Origin: Nocardioides oleivorans
GTDB taxonomy: Bacteria > Actinomycetota > Actinomycetes > Propionibacteriales > Nocardioidaceae
Assembly: GCF_004137255.1 (NCBI RefSeq)
Contig: NZ_SDWT01000001.1
Coordinates: forward strand, 1,054,001 to 1,118,000
DNA length: 64,000 nt
Reading direction: 5' to 3'
Numbering within the stretch: position 1 is the first letter of the stretch; every line of letters begins with the position of its first letter. This document shows, one piece after another, positions 17,945 to 25,796 of the stretch. The notes under the pieces are model-generated. The model saw only the letters and a list, made by a program, of their open reading frames with translations, did no database searches and was not told the origin of the DNA. A program made the position numbers and the translations under genes.

Positions 17945-17992
17945 CGAGATTTCTCGTACGGCCTGACCCCCGCCGCGACGCATCTGTGCGTC
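17945..17992 (+). promoter_or_regulatory. Three-block promoter of sigma module 1
   Basis: CGAGATTTCTCG (17945), CGACGC (17976) and TGCGTC (17987) occur with exactly the same spacing as the blocks before sigma module 2 (19569, 19600, 19611), while the spacer between them matches at only about half its positions. CGACGC and TGCGTC also hold an inverted GACGC/GCGTC pair. Probably recognised by the encoded sigma factors. Confidence 0.6.
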
Positions 17993-18014
17993 ATCAGTGG
18001 TGAAGGGGGTCCTG

Positions 18015-18506
18015 ATGACCGATCGATCCGGGTTCGACCAGTTCGTCCACGCGCGCGGCCCCGCCCTCGCGCGGACGGCGTACCTCCTCACGGGTGACCA
18101 CCACCTGGCCGAGGACCTCGTGCAGGCCGCGCTCGCCAAGGCAGCCCAGCACTGGGAGCGCATCGACACCTCGCCGGAGGCCTACGTCCGGCGCACGATG
18201 TACCACCAGAACATCTCGTGGTGGCGACGCCGCAAGCTCACCGAGACCTCGCTGGGGTCGTACGACGCCCCGGTGGCCGCGGCCGACCCGACGATCCGGC
18301 TCACCCTCGAGCAGGCCCTGCGCCGGCTCACCCCGCGCCAGCGCACCGTGCTGGTGCTGCGCTACTTCGAGGACCTCACCGAGGTCCAGACCGCTGCCGC
18401 GCTGGGCATCTCCAGCGGCGCGGTGAAGTCCATGTCGCGGCAGGCCCTCAAGCGCCTGCGCGACCTTTCACCCGAGCTCGCCGACCTCGTGGGAGCAGAC
18501 GCATGA
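18015..18506 (+). CDS. SigE-family (ECF-like) RNA polymerase sigma factor, module 1
   Basis: A 163-residue sigma factor with region 2 (AYLLTGDHHLAEDLVQAALAKAA, quoted in part; MYHQNISWWRRRK) and region 4 (LTPRQRTVLVLRYFEDL and GISSGAVKSMSRQALKRLR). This fits the actinobacterial SigE family TIGR02983, which is usually about 165-175 residues. ATG 18015 is preferred over GTG 17997 because GAAGGGGG precedes it. It overlaps the membrane beta-propeller gene by 4 bp, the arrangement of a sigma factor with a membrane partner. It is about 60% or more identical by eye to the sigma factor at 19657, a clear tandem duplication. Confidence 0.9.
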   Translation: MTDRSGFDQFVHARGPALARTAYLLTGDHHLAEDLVQAALAKAAQHWERIDTSPEAYVRRTMYHQNISWWRRRKLTETSLGSYDAPVAAADPTIRLTLEQALRRLTPRQRTVLVLRYFEDLTEVQTAAALGISSGAVKSMSRQALKRLRDLSPELADLVGADA

Positions 18507-19567
18507 GCACCGACCTGCGCGAGGAGCTCGACGCCCTCGCGAGCACCCAGACCTTCACCGCCGACCCCTCCGCCTGGGACCGTGGCCGCCGTGCGCGGCG
18601 TCGTTCACAGGTGACCCGCGGAGCCGCCGTCCTCGCCGTCCTGGCGGTGGTCGTCGGCGTCGGGGCACTCGCCCTGCAGCCCGACCGCGAGGCCCGCACG
18701 GCCGACACCGAGGTGCCGGGCGGAGCGCTCCCCAGCGAGATCAACAGGACCAACGTGCCGTTCACGTCGGAGGTGCCTCGCGGCCGAGCATCGGTGGCCT
18801 TCGTCGACAACGGCGCCGGGATCACCCTCATCGGAGCGGAGAACGGGGACTACCACCAGTTCGCGTACGACGACCCGGAGCGCGCCCTGTCGGTCGATCC
18901 ACTCGTCGCGCTCTCCCCCGACGGGATGCGCCTGGCCTGGACGGGGGCGACCGACCGGATCGTCCTCGCCGACCTCGCGACCGGCGAGACGACCGCCTTC
19001 GCCCACAACCAGGGCCGTGGCGCCGAGGTCACCTCCCTGGCGTGGCGGACGGACTCGACCACCCTCATGTGGAACGGCGACACGGACGGCGAGGCCGCGG
19101 GGGGCTATATCGACGTCACCGGGCCTTCCGAGTACGCCGGTTTCGACATGACGAGGTACGGGACCTACGGCTTCCCGTCGCCGAGCGCCGACTTGGTCGC
19201 GCTGGCGTCGCAGGGTGAGGTGAGCGCCGCTCCGTTCGAGTCCGCGCCTGACCGACAGCGGCGCATCGACCGGGGCCAGGAGGTCGACCGTCCGCTCCCC
19301 ACCGAGCTCTACCCGGACGGCGCCGTCGTCACGCCGGTCGGGTGGGCCGACGAGGACCTCGTCGTCGCAATGATCGACCCGCCCCCGAGTGACGTGGTCG
19401 AGCGACCACGCCTGGCCGTCTTCACGTCCCCGGGTGCCTCGGACCCCCAGTGGCGCGAGTTCCTCCCGGACCTCCCGGACGTCACATCCCTCTCCTTCGC
19501 CGTCGACCTCGTCCCCGACCTCACCGGCGACCCCGACCAGGAGCTCACGCACGACTTCGGCGACTGA
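18503..19567 (+). CDS. Membrane-anchored beta-propeller protein, partner of sigma module 1
   Basis: A 354-residue protein: cytoplasmic N-terminus of about 37 residues, one membrane helix (about 38-57, AVLAVLAVVVGVGALAL), then an extracytoplasmic domain with a PD40/WD40-like repeat (VALSPDGMRLAWTG). It overlaps the sigma gene (ATGA). The order cytoplasmic tail, helix, external sensor is that of an anti-sigma factor, but no zinc-binding HxxxCxxC motif is present. It ends at LTHDFGD, exactly where its paralogue at 20219 continues into a second membrane helix, and the stop codon is followed at once by the promoter of module 2. So the second helix is missing here. Role as an anti-sigma or sensor is inferred. 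Confidence 0.75.
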   Translation: MSTDLREELDALASTQTFTADPSAWDRGRRARRRSQVTRGAAVLAVLAVVVGVGALALQPDREARTADTEVPGGALPSEINRTNVPFTSEVPRGRASVAFVDNGAGITLIGAENGDYHQFAYDDPERALSVDPLVALSPDGMRLAWTGATDRIVLADLATGETTAFAHNQGRGAEVTSLAWRTDSTTLMWNGDTDGEAAGGYIDVTGPSEYAGFDMTRYGTYGFPSPSADLVALASQGEVSAAPFESAPDRQRRIDRGQEVDRPLPTELYPDGAVVTPVGWADEDLVVAMIDPPPSDVVERPRLAVFTSPGASDPQWREFLPDLPDVTSLSFAVDLVPDLTGDPDQELTHDFGD

Positions 19568-19568
19568 C

Positions 19569-19616
19569 CGAGATTTCCCGGGCCTGGTGCCACCCGGCAC
19601 GACGCTGGCCTGCGTC
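19569..19616 (+). promoter_or_regulatory. Three-block promoter of sigma module 2
   Basis: CGAGATTTCCCG (19569), CGACGC (19600) and TGCGTC (19611) repeat the block spacing of the promoter at 17945-17992 exactly (31 and 11 nt). It begins 2 bp after the stop of the preceding gene. Confidence 0.6.
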
Positions 19617-19656
19617 TGACGTCGTACACCACTATTTTCCGGGGGAGGTGACACCG

Positions 19657-20157
19657 GTGATCACTGACGACGAGGCGGGCTTCGCCGAGTTCGTGGCGGG
19701 ACGGCAGGCTGCGCTGTCGCGGACGGCGTACCTCCTGACCGGCGACCACCACCTCGCCCAGGACCTGGTGCAGGCCGCGCTGCTGCAGGCGGCGAAGCAC
19801 TGGCGACGGATCCACACCTCGCCGGAGGCCTACGTGCGACGGGCGATGTACCACCAGAACATCTCGTGGTGGCGGCGTCGGCGCCACGTGGCCGAGACGG
19901 CGCTGGGTGCGTACGACGGCGCGTCCACGTCGCCCGACAGCGACCTGCGACTGACGCTCGACGAGGCGCTCGGGCACCTCACCACCAAGCAGCGCACCGT
20001 GCTGGTGCTGCGCTTCTACGAGGACCTCACCGAGGTCGAGACCGCACGTGCGCTCGGGCTCTCGACCAGCACGGTCAAGTCCACCACCCGCCAGGCCCTC
20101 GCCCGGCTGCGGACGCTCGCGCCCGAGCTCGCCGAGCTGATCGGAGCAGACGCATGA
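19657..20157 (+). CDS. SigE-family (ECF-like) RNA polymerase sigma factor, module 2
   Basis: A 166-residue paralogue of the sigma factor at 18015, with AYLLTGDHHLAQDLVQAAL and MYHQNISWWRRRR in region 2 and LTTKQRTVLVLRFYEDL plus LGLSTSTVKSTTRQAL in region 4. The two genes share the ending ELIGADA/DLVGADA and the downstream ATGA. GTG 19657 is chosen because GGGAGG stands 8 nt upstream; GTG 19648 directly abuts that sequence. The recognition helix differs (GAVKSMSR against STVKSTTR), so promoter preference may have diverged slightly. Confidence 0.9.
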   Translation: MITDDEAGFAEFVAGRQAALSRTAYLLTGDHHLAQDLVQAALLQAAKHWRRIHTSPEAYVRRAMYHQNISWWRRRRHVAETALGAYDGASTSPDSDLRLTLDEALGHLTTKQRTVLVLRFYEDLTEVETARALGLSTSTVKSTTRQALARLRTLAPELAELIGADA

Positions 20158-20222
20158 GCACCCCACGACGTTCTTGTCCCCCGCTCCGCTCCTCCCAACA
20201 ACGCCGCAGGGACCCCGCATGA
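20154..20222 (+). CDS. Short coupling ORF (22 residues) between sigma factor 2 and its partner
   Basis: An ATGA at 20154 starts a 22-codon frame (MSTPRRSCPPLRSSQQRRRD..) that ends in a second ATGA at 20219-20222, the start of the beta-propeller gene. In module 1 the equivalent first ATGA directly starts the partner gene. About 65 extra nucleotides thus separate the two ATGA signals. It may be a relict start kept to carry ribosomes from one gene to the next rather than a functional peptide. Confidence 0.35.
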   Translation: MSTPRRSCPPLRSSQQRRRDPA

Positions 20223-21499
20223 CCGACCTCCGCGCCACCCTCCAGCGGCTCGCCGACTCCGCCGAGCCGCTCCCCGTCGCCGACGACCTCTGGGCCCGCG
20301 GGCAGGCCTCCCGCCGCCGTGGTCAGGCCCTCGTCGTGGCCGCCGTGCTCGCGATCATCGCCTCCGTCACCTGGAGCGCCGTCCTGCTCGGCTCCGACGA
20401 CCGCGAGGCGCGCACGGCGTCCACCGACGTCGTGCCCGGCGGCGCGATCCCGAGCCGGATCAACGACCCGGGCGACCTCCCGCTGGAGGGAGATCTGGCC
20501 GTGGGTCGGGTGTCCGTCGCGTTCACGGGCTCGGACGGGCACCCCGTCGTGGTGACGGCCGACGACGGGCGCTACCACGCGCTCGACCTGACGGGCTGGG
20601 ATCACGGACTGGTGTCGGTCAGCCCCGACGGGAGCACCCTCGCCTGGACGATCGAGTCCGATGCCGAGGGACGCCCTCGCGAGGGATTCGCACTCCTGGA
20701 TCTCACGAGCGGCCGGGTGCGGCTCATGTCCAGTGGTTCCGTGGGCTCGTTGACCCCGGAGGGATTGTCGTGGTCGCCCTCGGGCCAGTGGCTCACCTGG
20801 TTCGTCGACGACGACGTGTCGCGGACGCAGATCGGTGCCGGGAGGCAGGAGACGACAGTCATCGGGAAGCAGGTGCAGTGGTCTGCGGTGGACGACCAGG
20901 GCGTCATCACCTTCTATGCCCAAGGACCTCGCCGGTGGTCGCAAGACCGGGTCCACGAACGGATCAAGACGTCCGAGGACACGTCCGTCGACATCGGGCG
21001 TCGAGGTCACTCGGCCGCGGTGGCCTCGCCCTCGGGCGATGCCGTCGCCCTGGTGTCCAACGGGGACACCGCGGCGGTCGACTTCCTGATGGGCGGCCGC
21101 TTCGAGGAACGCGCACTCGCCACTGACCTGTACCCGGACGGAGCGTCCGTGCGACCTCTGGGCTGGGCCAGCGACACCCTGGTGGTGGCGCAGGTCGACG
21201 GAGCGGACGGCTCGTACGTCGAGGGCTCGCACCTCGCGCTGCTCACCGCTCCCAACGCCCCCGAGTCGGAGTGGACGTACCGGATCGTCGCCCGCGACAT
21301 CCCCGACCGAGCAATCTCGGTCGCCGTCGACCTCATCCCCGACCTCGACGGCACCTCGTCCCAGCAGCTGACCCACGACTTCGGCGACCCGCTCGGCAGC
21401 GACCAGCGCGACCTCTCGTGGATCATCGGCCTCGGCGTCGCGGCAGCGATCGGCGTACTCCTGGCGCTGCGGTGGCTCCTCCGTCGTCTGCTGGGGTAG
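20219..21499 (+). CDS. Two-helix membrane beta-propeller protein, partner of sigma module 2
   Basis: A 426-residue paralogue of the protein at 18503. A cytoplasmic tail of about 40 residues is followed by one membrane helix (about 40-60), an extracytoplasmic domain with PD40-like repeats (VSVSPDGSTLAWTI, LSWSPSGQWLTWFV), a second membrane helix (about 403-420, IIGLGVAAAIGVLLAL) and a short basic end RWLLRRLLG. ATG 20219 with GCAGGGA upstream is preferred over TTG 20174. Conserved stretches with its paralogue include DREARTA, PGGAIPS, TDLYPDGA and LTHDFGD. Probably a membrane sensor controlling the adjacent sigma factor. Confidence 0.75.
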   Translation: MTDLRATLQRLADSAEPLPVADDLWARGQASRRRGQALVVAAVLAIIASVTWSAVLLGSDDREARTASTDVVPGGAIPSRINDPGDLPLEGDLAVGRVSVAFTGSDGHPVVVTADDGRYHALDLTGWDHGLVSVSPDGSTLAWTIESDAEGRPREGFALLDLTSGRVRLMSSGSVGSLTPEGLSWSPSGQWLTWFVDDDVSRTQIGAGRQETTVIGKQVQWSAVDDQGVITFYAQGPRRWSQDRVHERIKTSEDTSVDIGRRGHSAAVASPSGDAVALVSNGDTAAVDFLMGGRFEERALATDLYPDGASVRPLGWASDTLVVAQVDGADGSYVEGSHLALLTAPNAPESEWTYRIVARDIPDRAISVAVDLIPDLDGTSSQQLTHDFGDPLGSDQRDLSWIIGLGVAAAIGVLLALRWLLRRLLG

Positions 21500-21529
21500 C
21501 CAGAACGCACTGGACTGCCTCGGGTCGGG

Positions 21530-22066
21530 TCAGCCCGGGAAGGCCCGCGGGTTGCGCCCGGCGAACGCCACGAGCCGCTCGTAGGCCGTCGCGTCGTCGG
21601 GCAGGGGGACCTCGGGGTCGAAGGCGCCCGAGCGGTTCTCGTCGGTGAGCCCCTGCTGCATCGTGGCGAGCGCGGTCTCGGCGACCGCGTCGTCGAGCTC
21701 GACGTCCGACCCGGTCGAGTGGACGAGGTCCCAGGAGTGGACGGCGTACTCCGCGACGGCGAAGGCCGCGCTCCCCTGCTGCTCCTCGGGCAGCCCACGG
21801 ACGCCGGCGAGGAACGCGTCGGCCGAGGCGCGGAACCTCGAGGCGTGCTCGCCGTCGGCGATGCCGGGATCGGCGGCCCAGTCGACCTCCTCCCCGCGCG
21901 CCATCTGCGCGAAGCGGTCGGGCGAGGCCGCGACGTGCGAGGCGAGCTCGCGCACCGTCCAGCCGACGCAGGTGCTGGGGTTGTCGAGCTGGTGGGTGCC
22001 GACGGCGTCGAGCGCGCGTCCGGCCTGGTCGAGCGCCGCCTCGAGGGTGTCCACGGAAGAGGTCAT
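21530..22066 (-). CDS. TIGR03086/DinB-like metal-binding protein
   Basis: A 178-residue protein of the mycothiol-dependent maleylpyruvate isomerase N-terminal/DinB superfamily. It has CVGWTVRELASHVAASPDRF, with the first metal-binding His, and AVAEYAVHSWDLVHSTG with the others. These four-helix proteins act as thiol transferases or isomerases in actinobacteria. ATG 22066 was taken because the upstream residues of the longer frame overlap the preceding gene's end; GGTGGGG precedes it. It lies 10 bp downstream of the membrane LuxR regulator and is probably co-transcribed. Confidence 0.75.
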   Translation of the reverse strand: MTSSVDTLEAALDQAGRALDAVGTHQLDNPSTCVGWTVRELASHVAASPDRFAQMARGEEVDWAADPGIADGEHASRFRASADAFLAGVRGLPEEQQGSAAFAVAEYAVHSWDLVHSTGSDVELDDAVAETALATMQQGLTDENRSGAFDPEVPLPDDATAYERLVAFAGRNPRAFPG

Positions 22067-22076
22067 GGACCCCACC

Positions 22077-23480
22077 TCACTCCTCGGTCCGGGCAGGCGC
22101 AAGGCCCTCCACGGAGCGGAGGTGGGCCAGCACCGCCAGCACCCGACGGTTCGTGTCGGGCTGCTGCTGCAACCGGAGCTTGGCGAAGACCGAGCCGACG
22201 GCCGGCTCGACCGTCTTGACCGACAGGTGCAGGCGCTCGCAGATCGCCGCGTTGGACAGCCCCTCGGCCATCAGCTCCAGCACCTCCTGCTCGCGCGGCG
22301 TGAGCCCCGCGAGGTGGCCCGCCCGTCGCTCGCCCTCGACGAGCTCGCGCAGGGTCAGGTGCTCCAGCACGAGGGCCGCCTGGGCCGCGAGGTCGTCGAG
22401 CAGTCGGACGTCGGCGGTCGACAGCGGATCGGTCCGCCCCACGACGAGGGCGCCGGCACGGGAGCCCGAGAGCCCGACCAGCCGCGAGGCGGCCGGCAGG
22501 TCCGCGGCGGCGACCGGTTCGGGGTCGAGGCCGGTCGGCGGCCATGTCCCGACCACCTGCAGCCGGTCCGCCGTACCGAGCCACAACGACGCCGGGGCGC
22601 CGAGCGCCTCCGACGTGGCGCGCGCCAGGTCGGTCGGCAGGTCGTCGGCCGCGGGCCCTCGGCGCGACAGCCACGTGAGCGCTGCGTACGCCGCTGCGTG
22701 CTGGCCGTGCACGATCGCCAACCCGGCGACGAGTGGAACGAGCGGTACGGCGAGCAGCCCGGGGGTCGGCGTACGCCATCCCGCGAGGCCCACCACGAGG
22801 ACCGTCAGCGCGACTGCGGCGGCCAGCAGCAGCCACGCGAGCTGGCGTCGTACGTCACCGCTCGCGCCGCGCCACCGCAGCCAGATCGCGACGGGCCAGA
22901 GCACCTGGCACAGGACGTACGTCGGGTGCGCCAGCGCCGACCACAGCGTGGCCACGCCGTCGGGCGCGGGTCCGGCGAAGGGGTGTGGGACGGCCAGGCC
23001 TGCGGCGGCGTACTCCACCGGCCACAGCAGCGACAGCGTCGAGCACGTGATCGTCAGCGCCGCGACCACGGCGACCACCGGGCGCCATCGAAGCGACGGC
23101 ATCCTCCCGTCCGGGAAGGCGATGACGGCGAGGGTCACCAGCCCGATCCCGAGCGCGATCGGCCAGACCCCGAGCCACGCGGCCCACTGCACGGGCACGG
23201 ACGTCGGGTCGCCCGCGTGCCCGACCTGGCGGCCCCAGAACATCACCGCCTGCACCGCTCCCGCCACGACCAGCAGGGCACCCTCCGGGTGGCTCCTGCG
23301 CTGGTGCAGGACGTAGGCGCCGACCAGCGTGAAGGCCAGCGCGAGCAGGCCGTTGTGCAGGTTGGTCAGCCAGACGCCCTGCGCCAGCCCCCAGGTGACG
23401 AGCAGGACCACCGCGCTCACGACCAGCAGCGGCACGAGGCCGCGCGGGAGCCGGGGTGGACCGCCTGTCATGCCGCTCAT
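22077..23480 (-). CDS. Membrane-bound LuxR-type transcriptional regulator
   Basis: A 467-residue protein. Residues about 15-275 contain roughly eight hydrophobic segments. Next comes a soluble GAF-like stretch (about 280-395, with DRLQVVGTWPP and DVRLLDDLAAQAALVLEH) and a C-terminal LuxR helix-turn-helix (LTPREQEVLELMAEGLSNAAICERLHL, in part). The recognition helix reads SVKTVEPAVGSVFAKL, with Pro-Ala replacing the usual Lys-His/Asn pair. It would sense a membrane or lipid signal and bind DNA while membrane-attached. It is divergent from the small membrane protein gene at 23582. Target genes unknown. Confidence 0.8.
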   Translation of the reverse strand: MSGMTGGPPRLPRGLVPLLVVSAVVLLVTWGLAQGVWLTNLHNGLLALAFTLVGAYVLHQRRSHPEGALLVVAGAVQAVMFWGRQVGHAGDPTSVPVQWAAWLGVWPIALGIGLVTLAVIAFPDGRMPSLRWRPVVAVVAALTITCSTLSLLWPVEYAAAGLAVPHPFAGPAPDGVATLWSALAHPTYVLCQVLWPVAIWLRWRGASGDVRRQLAWLLLAAAVALTVLVVGLAGWRTPTPGLLAVPLVPLVAGLAIVHGQHAAAYAALTWLSRRGPAADDLPTDLARATSEALGAPASLWLGTADRLQVVGTWPPTGLDPEPVAAADLPAASRLVGLSGSRAGALVVGRTDPLSTADVRLLDDLAAQAALVLEHLTLRELVEGERRAGHLAGLTPREQEVLELMAEGLSNAAICERLHLSVKTVEPAVGSVFAKLRLQQQPDTNRRVLAVLAHLRSVEGLAPARTEE

Positions 23481-23581
23481 CGTGGCACCGGGCGACGCCG
23501 CGGGACACAGGGTTCTCCCTGATGTTCACGGCAGGGTCAGCCCCGTACCGCTCCACGGCGACAGCGCCCAGCGTGGACGGC

Positions 23582-24151
23582 ATGACCCTCACCGAGACGA
23601 CACCCGCGACCACGACCACCCCGACCGACCGCCTGCTCGACGGCTCGCTCGCGGTGGCCCCGCTGCTCTACCTCGCCGCCGACACGACCTACGCCGTCCG
23701 CGGGTGGGACGACGCCACCGCCGGCGTGCTGCACGTGCTGGGCGCGATCGCCTACGGCTTCGTCGTCCTCGCCGTGGCCTCGTGGCTGCCGCGCGGTTCG
23801 CGCCTGGCCGCCGCCGTCGTGCTGACCGGGCTGATCGGCGCCGCGGGCAACGTCGCCTACGGCTTCGACACGATCCACCTCTCGCTCGGCGACACCGCCC
23901 TCGTCGACCAGCCGGGCGCGGCCAACCTCATCAAGCCGCTCGGGCTGTTCTTCCCGTTGTCGTTCGCGCTCGTCGCCGTCGCGCTCGCCCGGCTCGGCCA
24001 CCGCTGGCAGGCAGCGCTCGTGCTCGTCGCCATCGTCGCCTGGCCGGTCGCGCACATCGGCAACATCGCCGCCGTCGCGGTGCCGGTCAACGTGGTGCTG
24101 GTCGTGGCCTTCGGCAGCCTGCTCTGGACCCGTCAGTCCTCACCGAGGTAG
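23582..24151 (+). CDS. Small polytopic membrane protein, unknown function
   Basis: A 189-residue protein: threonine-rich N-terminus (TETTPATTTTPTD), then about five or six hydrophobic segments from residue 22 to 185. ATG 23582 is the first start giving a sensible N-terminus; the open frame upstream overlaps the divergent regulator. It is divergent from the membrane LuxR regulator, a likely controller. Its end overlaps the convergent MBL gene by 19 bp. No family recognised. Confidence 0.7.
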   Translation: MTLTETTPATTTTPTDRLLDGSLAVAPLLYLAADTTYAVRGWDDATAGVLHVLGAIAYGFVVLAVASWLPRGSRLAAAVVLTGLIGAAGNVAYGFDTIHLSLGDTALVDQPGAANLIKPLGLFFPLSFALVAVALARLGHRWQAALVLVAIVAWPVAHIGNIAAVAVPVNVVLVVAFGSLLWTRQSSPR

Positions 24152-24939
24152 GCCAGCTGAGCGCGCACCGACAGCTCCGCCGCGCCCCACAGCACCGGGT
24201 CGACGTCGGCGTACACGATCTCGACCACCGCGCGCGCGGGGTCGTCGACGTCGGGGAGGGTCGCCAGCGCCGCACGCACCTGCTCCAGCCGCTGCTCGCG
24301 ATGCGCGAGGTAGAAGTCGAGCGCCCCCAGCGCGTCGTCTATGACCGGGCCGTGGCCGGGCCAGACGGCGGTGATGCCCTGCTCGCCGCAGAGCGCGTGC
24401 AGCCGCTGGAGGGAGGAGAGGTACGCCCCCAGCTGGCCGTCCGGGTGCGCGACGACGGTGGTGCCGCGGCCGAGGACGGTGTCGCCGGTCAGCACCGCCC
24501 GGTCCTGCGGGACGACGAAGGACAGCGAGTCCGACGTGTGTCCCGGCGTCGCGACGACGTGCACCTCGAGGCCGCCGACGGAGATGACGTCACCCTCGCC
24601 GAGGCCCTCGGAGCCGAGCCGGTAGTCCGGGTCGAGGGCGCGTACGCCGCACCCGTGCCGTTCGGCGTACTCGCGGGCCGCCTCGCTGTGGTCGGCGTGG
24701 TGGTGCGTCAGCAGGACGACCGAGACGTCACCGGCCGCGGCGTCGATCGCGGACAGGTGCGCGTCGATCGACGGGCCGGGGTCGACCACGACCGACCGCG
24801 ACGAGTCGGGGTCGCGCAGCACCCACGTGTTGGTGCCGTCGAGGGTCATGATGCTGGCGTTGGGCGCCAGCACGCAGGTGCCGGTGGCGCCGAAGCTGCC
24901 CCCCGACCAGGGCGACGACCGGGGCGACGACGAGGTCAT
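24133..24939 (-). CDS. MBL-fold metallo-hydrolase
   Basis: A 268-residue metallo-beta-lactamase-fold enzyme with the di-zinc motif THHHADHSEAA, further ligands in VVATPGHTSDSLSFVV, GDTVLGRG and WPGHGPVI. ATG 24939 overlaps the nudix stop (ATGA). Position and operon with RidA and DUF4177 match Rv3677c, and that group resembles LACTB2-like endoribonucleases or hydroxyacylglutathione hydrolases. Substrate unknown. Confidence 0.88.
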   Translation of the reverse strand: MTSSSPRSSPWSGGSFGATGTCVLAPNASIMTLDGTNTWVLRDPDSSRSVVVDPGPSIDAHLSAIDAAAGDVSVVLLTHHHADHSEAAREYAERHGCGVRALDPDYRLGSEGLGEGDVISVGGLEVHVVATPGHTSDSLSFVVPQDRAVLTGDTVLGRGTTVVAHPDGQLGAYLSSLQRLHALCGEQGITAVWPGHGPVIDDALGALDFYLAHREQRLEQVRAALATLPDVDDPARAVVEIVYADVDPVLWGAAELSVRAQLAYLGED

Positions 24940-25796
24940 CGAGCAGCCATCAGCGCGGCGTAGGCCGGCGGCGTGGAGAGGATGAACTCCTCACCGTCGG
25001 CGACGACCTCGGGCATGAACATCTCGACCGTGCGGCCCCGCGCGTCGTCGAGGACGGCGGCAGGGTCGGCGTGCTGCCCGACCTCCAGGCAGGTCAGCCA
25101 GGTCGGCGGGAGCATCAGGATCTGCTGCTCCTCGACCTGGGCGACGGCGTCGAGCGCGCCGGTCCACATCACCGACGACGACTCGGTCGAGACGTCGCGG
25201 GTGACCTGGCCCTCGGGGAGCAGCGCGACGAAGAACCACGTGCGGTAGCGACGCGGCTCGAAGACCGGTGTCAGCCACCCCGACCACGCGCCGAGCAGGT
25301 CGGTGCGGAGCACCAGCGAGCGCTTCTCGAGGAACGAGGTGAGCGACAGCTCGCGCGACTCCAGTGCGACGCGGTCGGCCTCCCAGTCGTCGCCGGTGGT
25401 GTCGGCGACGACCTCGGTCGGGCTCGCGCCGGCGAGCAGCACCGACGACTCCTCGAAGGTCTCGCGCACCGCCGCGCACACGAGCGCGCGTGCCCGGGGC
25501 TCGTCGCAGCCGAGCCGGGTCGCCCACTCGGCGGGCGAGGGACCGGCCCAGAGGCCGCGGTCGACGAGCTCGTCGTCGAAGTCGCGGGGGTCGACCCCGC
25601 CGCCGGGAAACACGCACATCCCGCCGGCGAACGCCATCGACGTCTGCCGCCGCAGGAGGTAGACGTCCGGTCCCGCCGCACCGGGGCGCATCAGCACCAC
25701 CGTCGCGGCATCGCGCGGCTCCGCCGGCGTGGCGTCGCCGGCGGCGTACGACCGCGCCTGGGTGACGAGGGCGTCGGGCAGCGGGAGCCGCTGCAT
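24936..25796 (-). CDS. NUDIX hydrolase (NUDT19-like)
   Basis: A 286-residue protein with an N-terminal Nudix domain: VVLMRPGAAGPDVYLLRRQ, GGMCVFPGGGVDPRD, and the catalytic helix AVRETFEESSVLL. A long segment (GCDEPRARALVC) separates the GG motif from the REx2EE helix, typical of NUDT19-type CoA pyrophosphatases in actinobacteria. ATG 25796 overlaps the ridA stop by one base. It is an extra gene relative to the mycobacterial MBL-ridA-DUF4177 set. Confidence 0.85.
   Translation of the reverse strand: MQRLPLPDALVTQARSYAAGDATPAEPRDAATVVLMRPGAAGPDVYLLRRQTSMAFAGGMCVFPGGGVDPRDFDDELVDRGLWAGPSPAEWATRLGCDEPRARALVCAAVRETFEESSVLLAGASPTEVVADTTGDDWEADRVALESRELSLTSFLEKRSLVLRTDLLGAWSGWLTPVFEPRRYRTWFFVALLPEGQVTRDVSTESSSVMWTGALDAVAQVEEQQILMLPPTWLTCLEVGQHADPAAVLDDARGRTVEMFMPEVVADGEEFILSTPPAYAALMAAR

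Noticed and set aside
18503..19567. Frameshift or pseudogene in the first beta-propeller protein
   Set aside because: The frame is intact and codon use normal; only the last helix is absent, and reading past the stop does not restore similarity to the paralogue, so it is a deletion at the duplication joint, not a frameshift.
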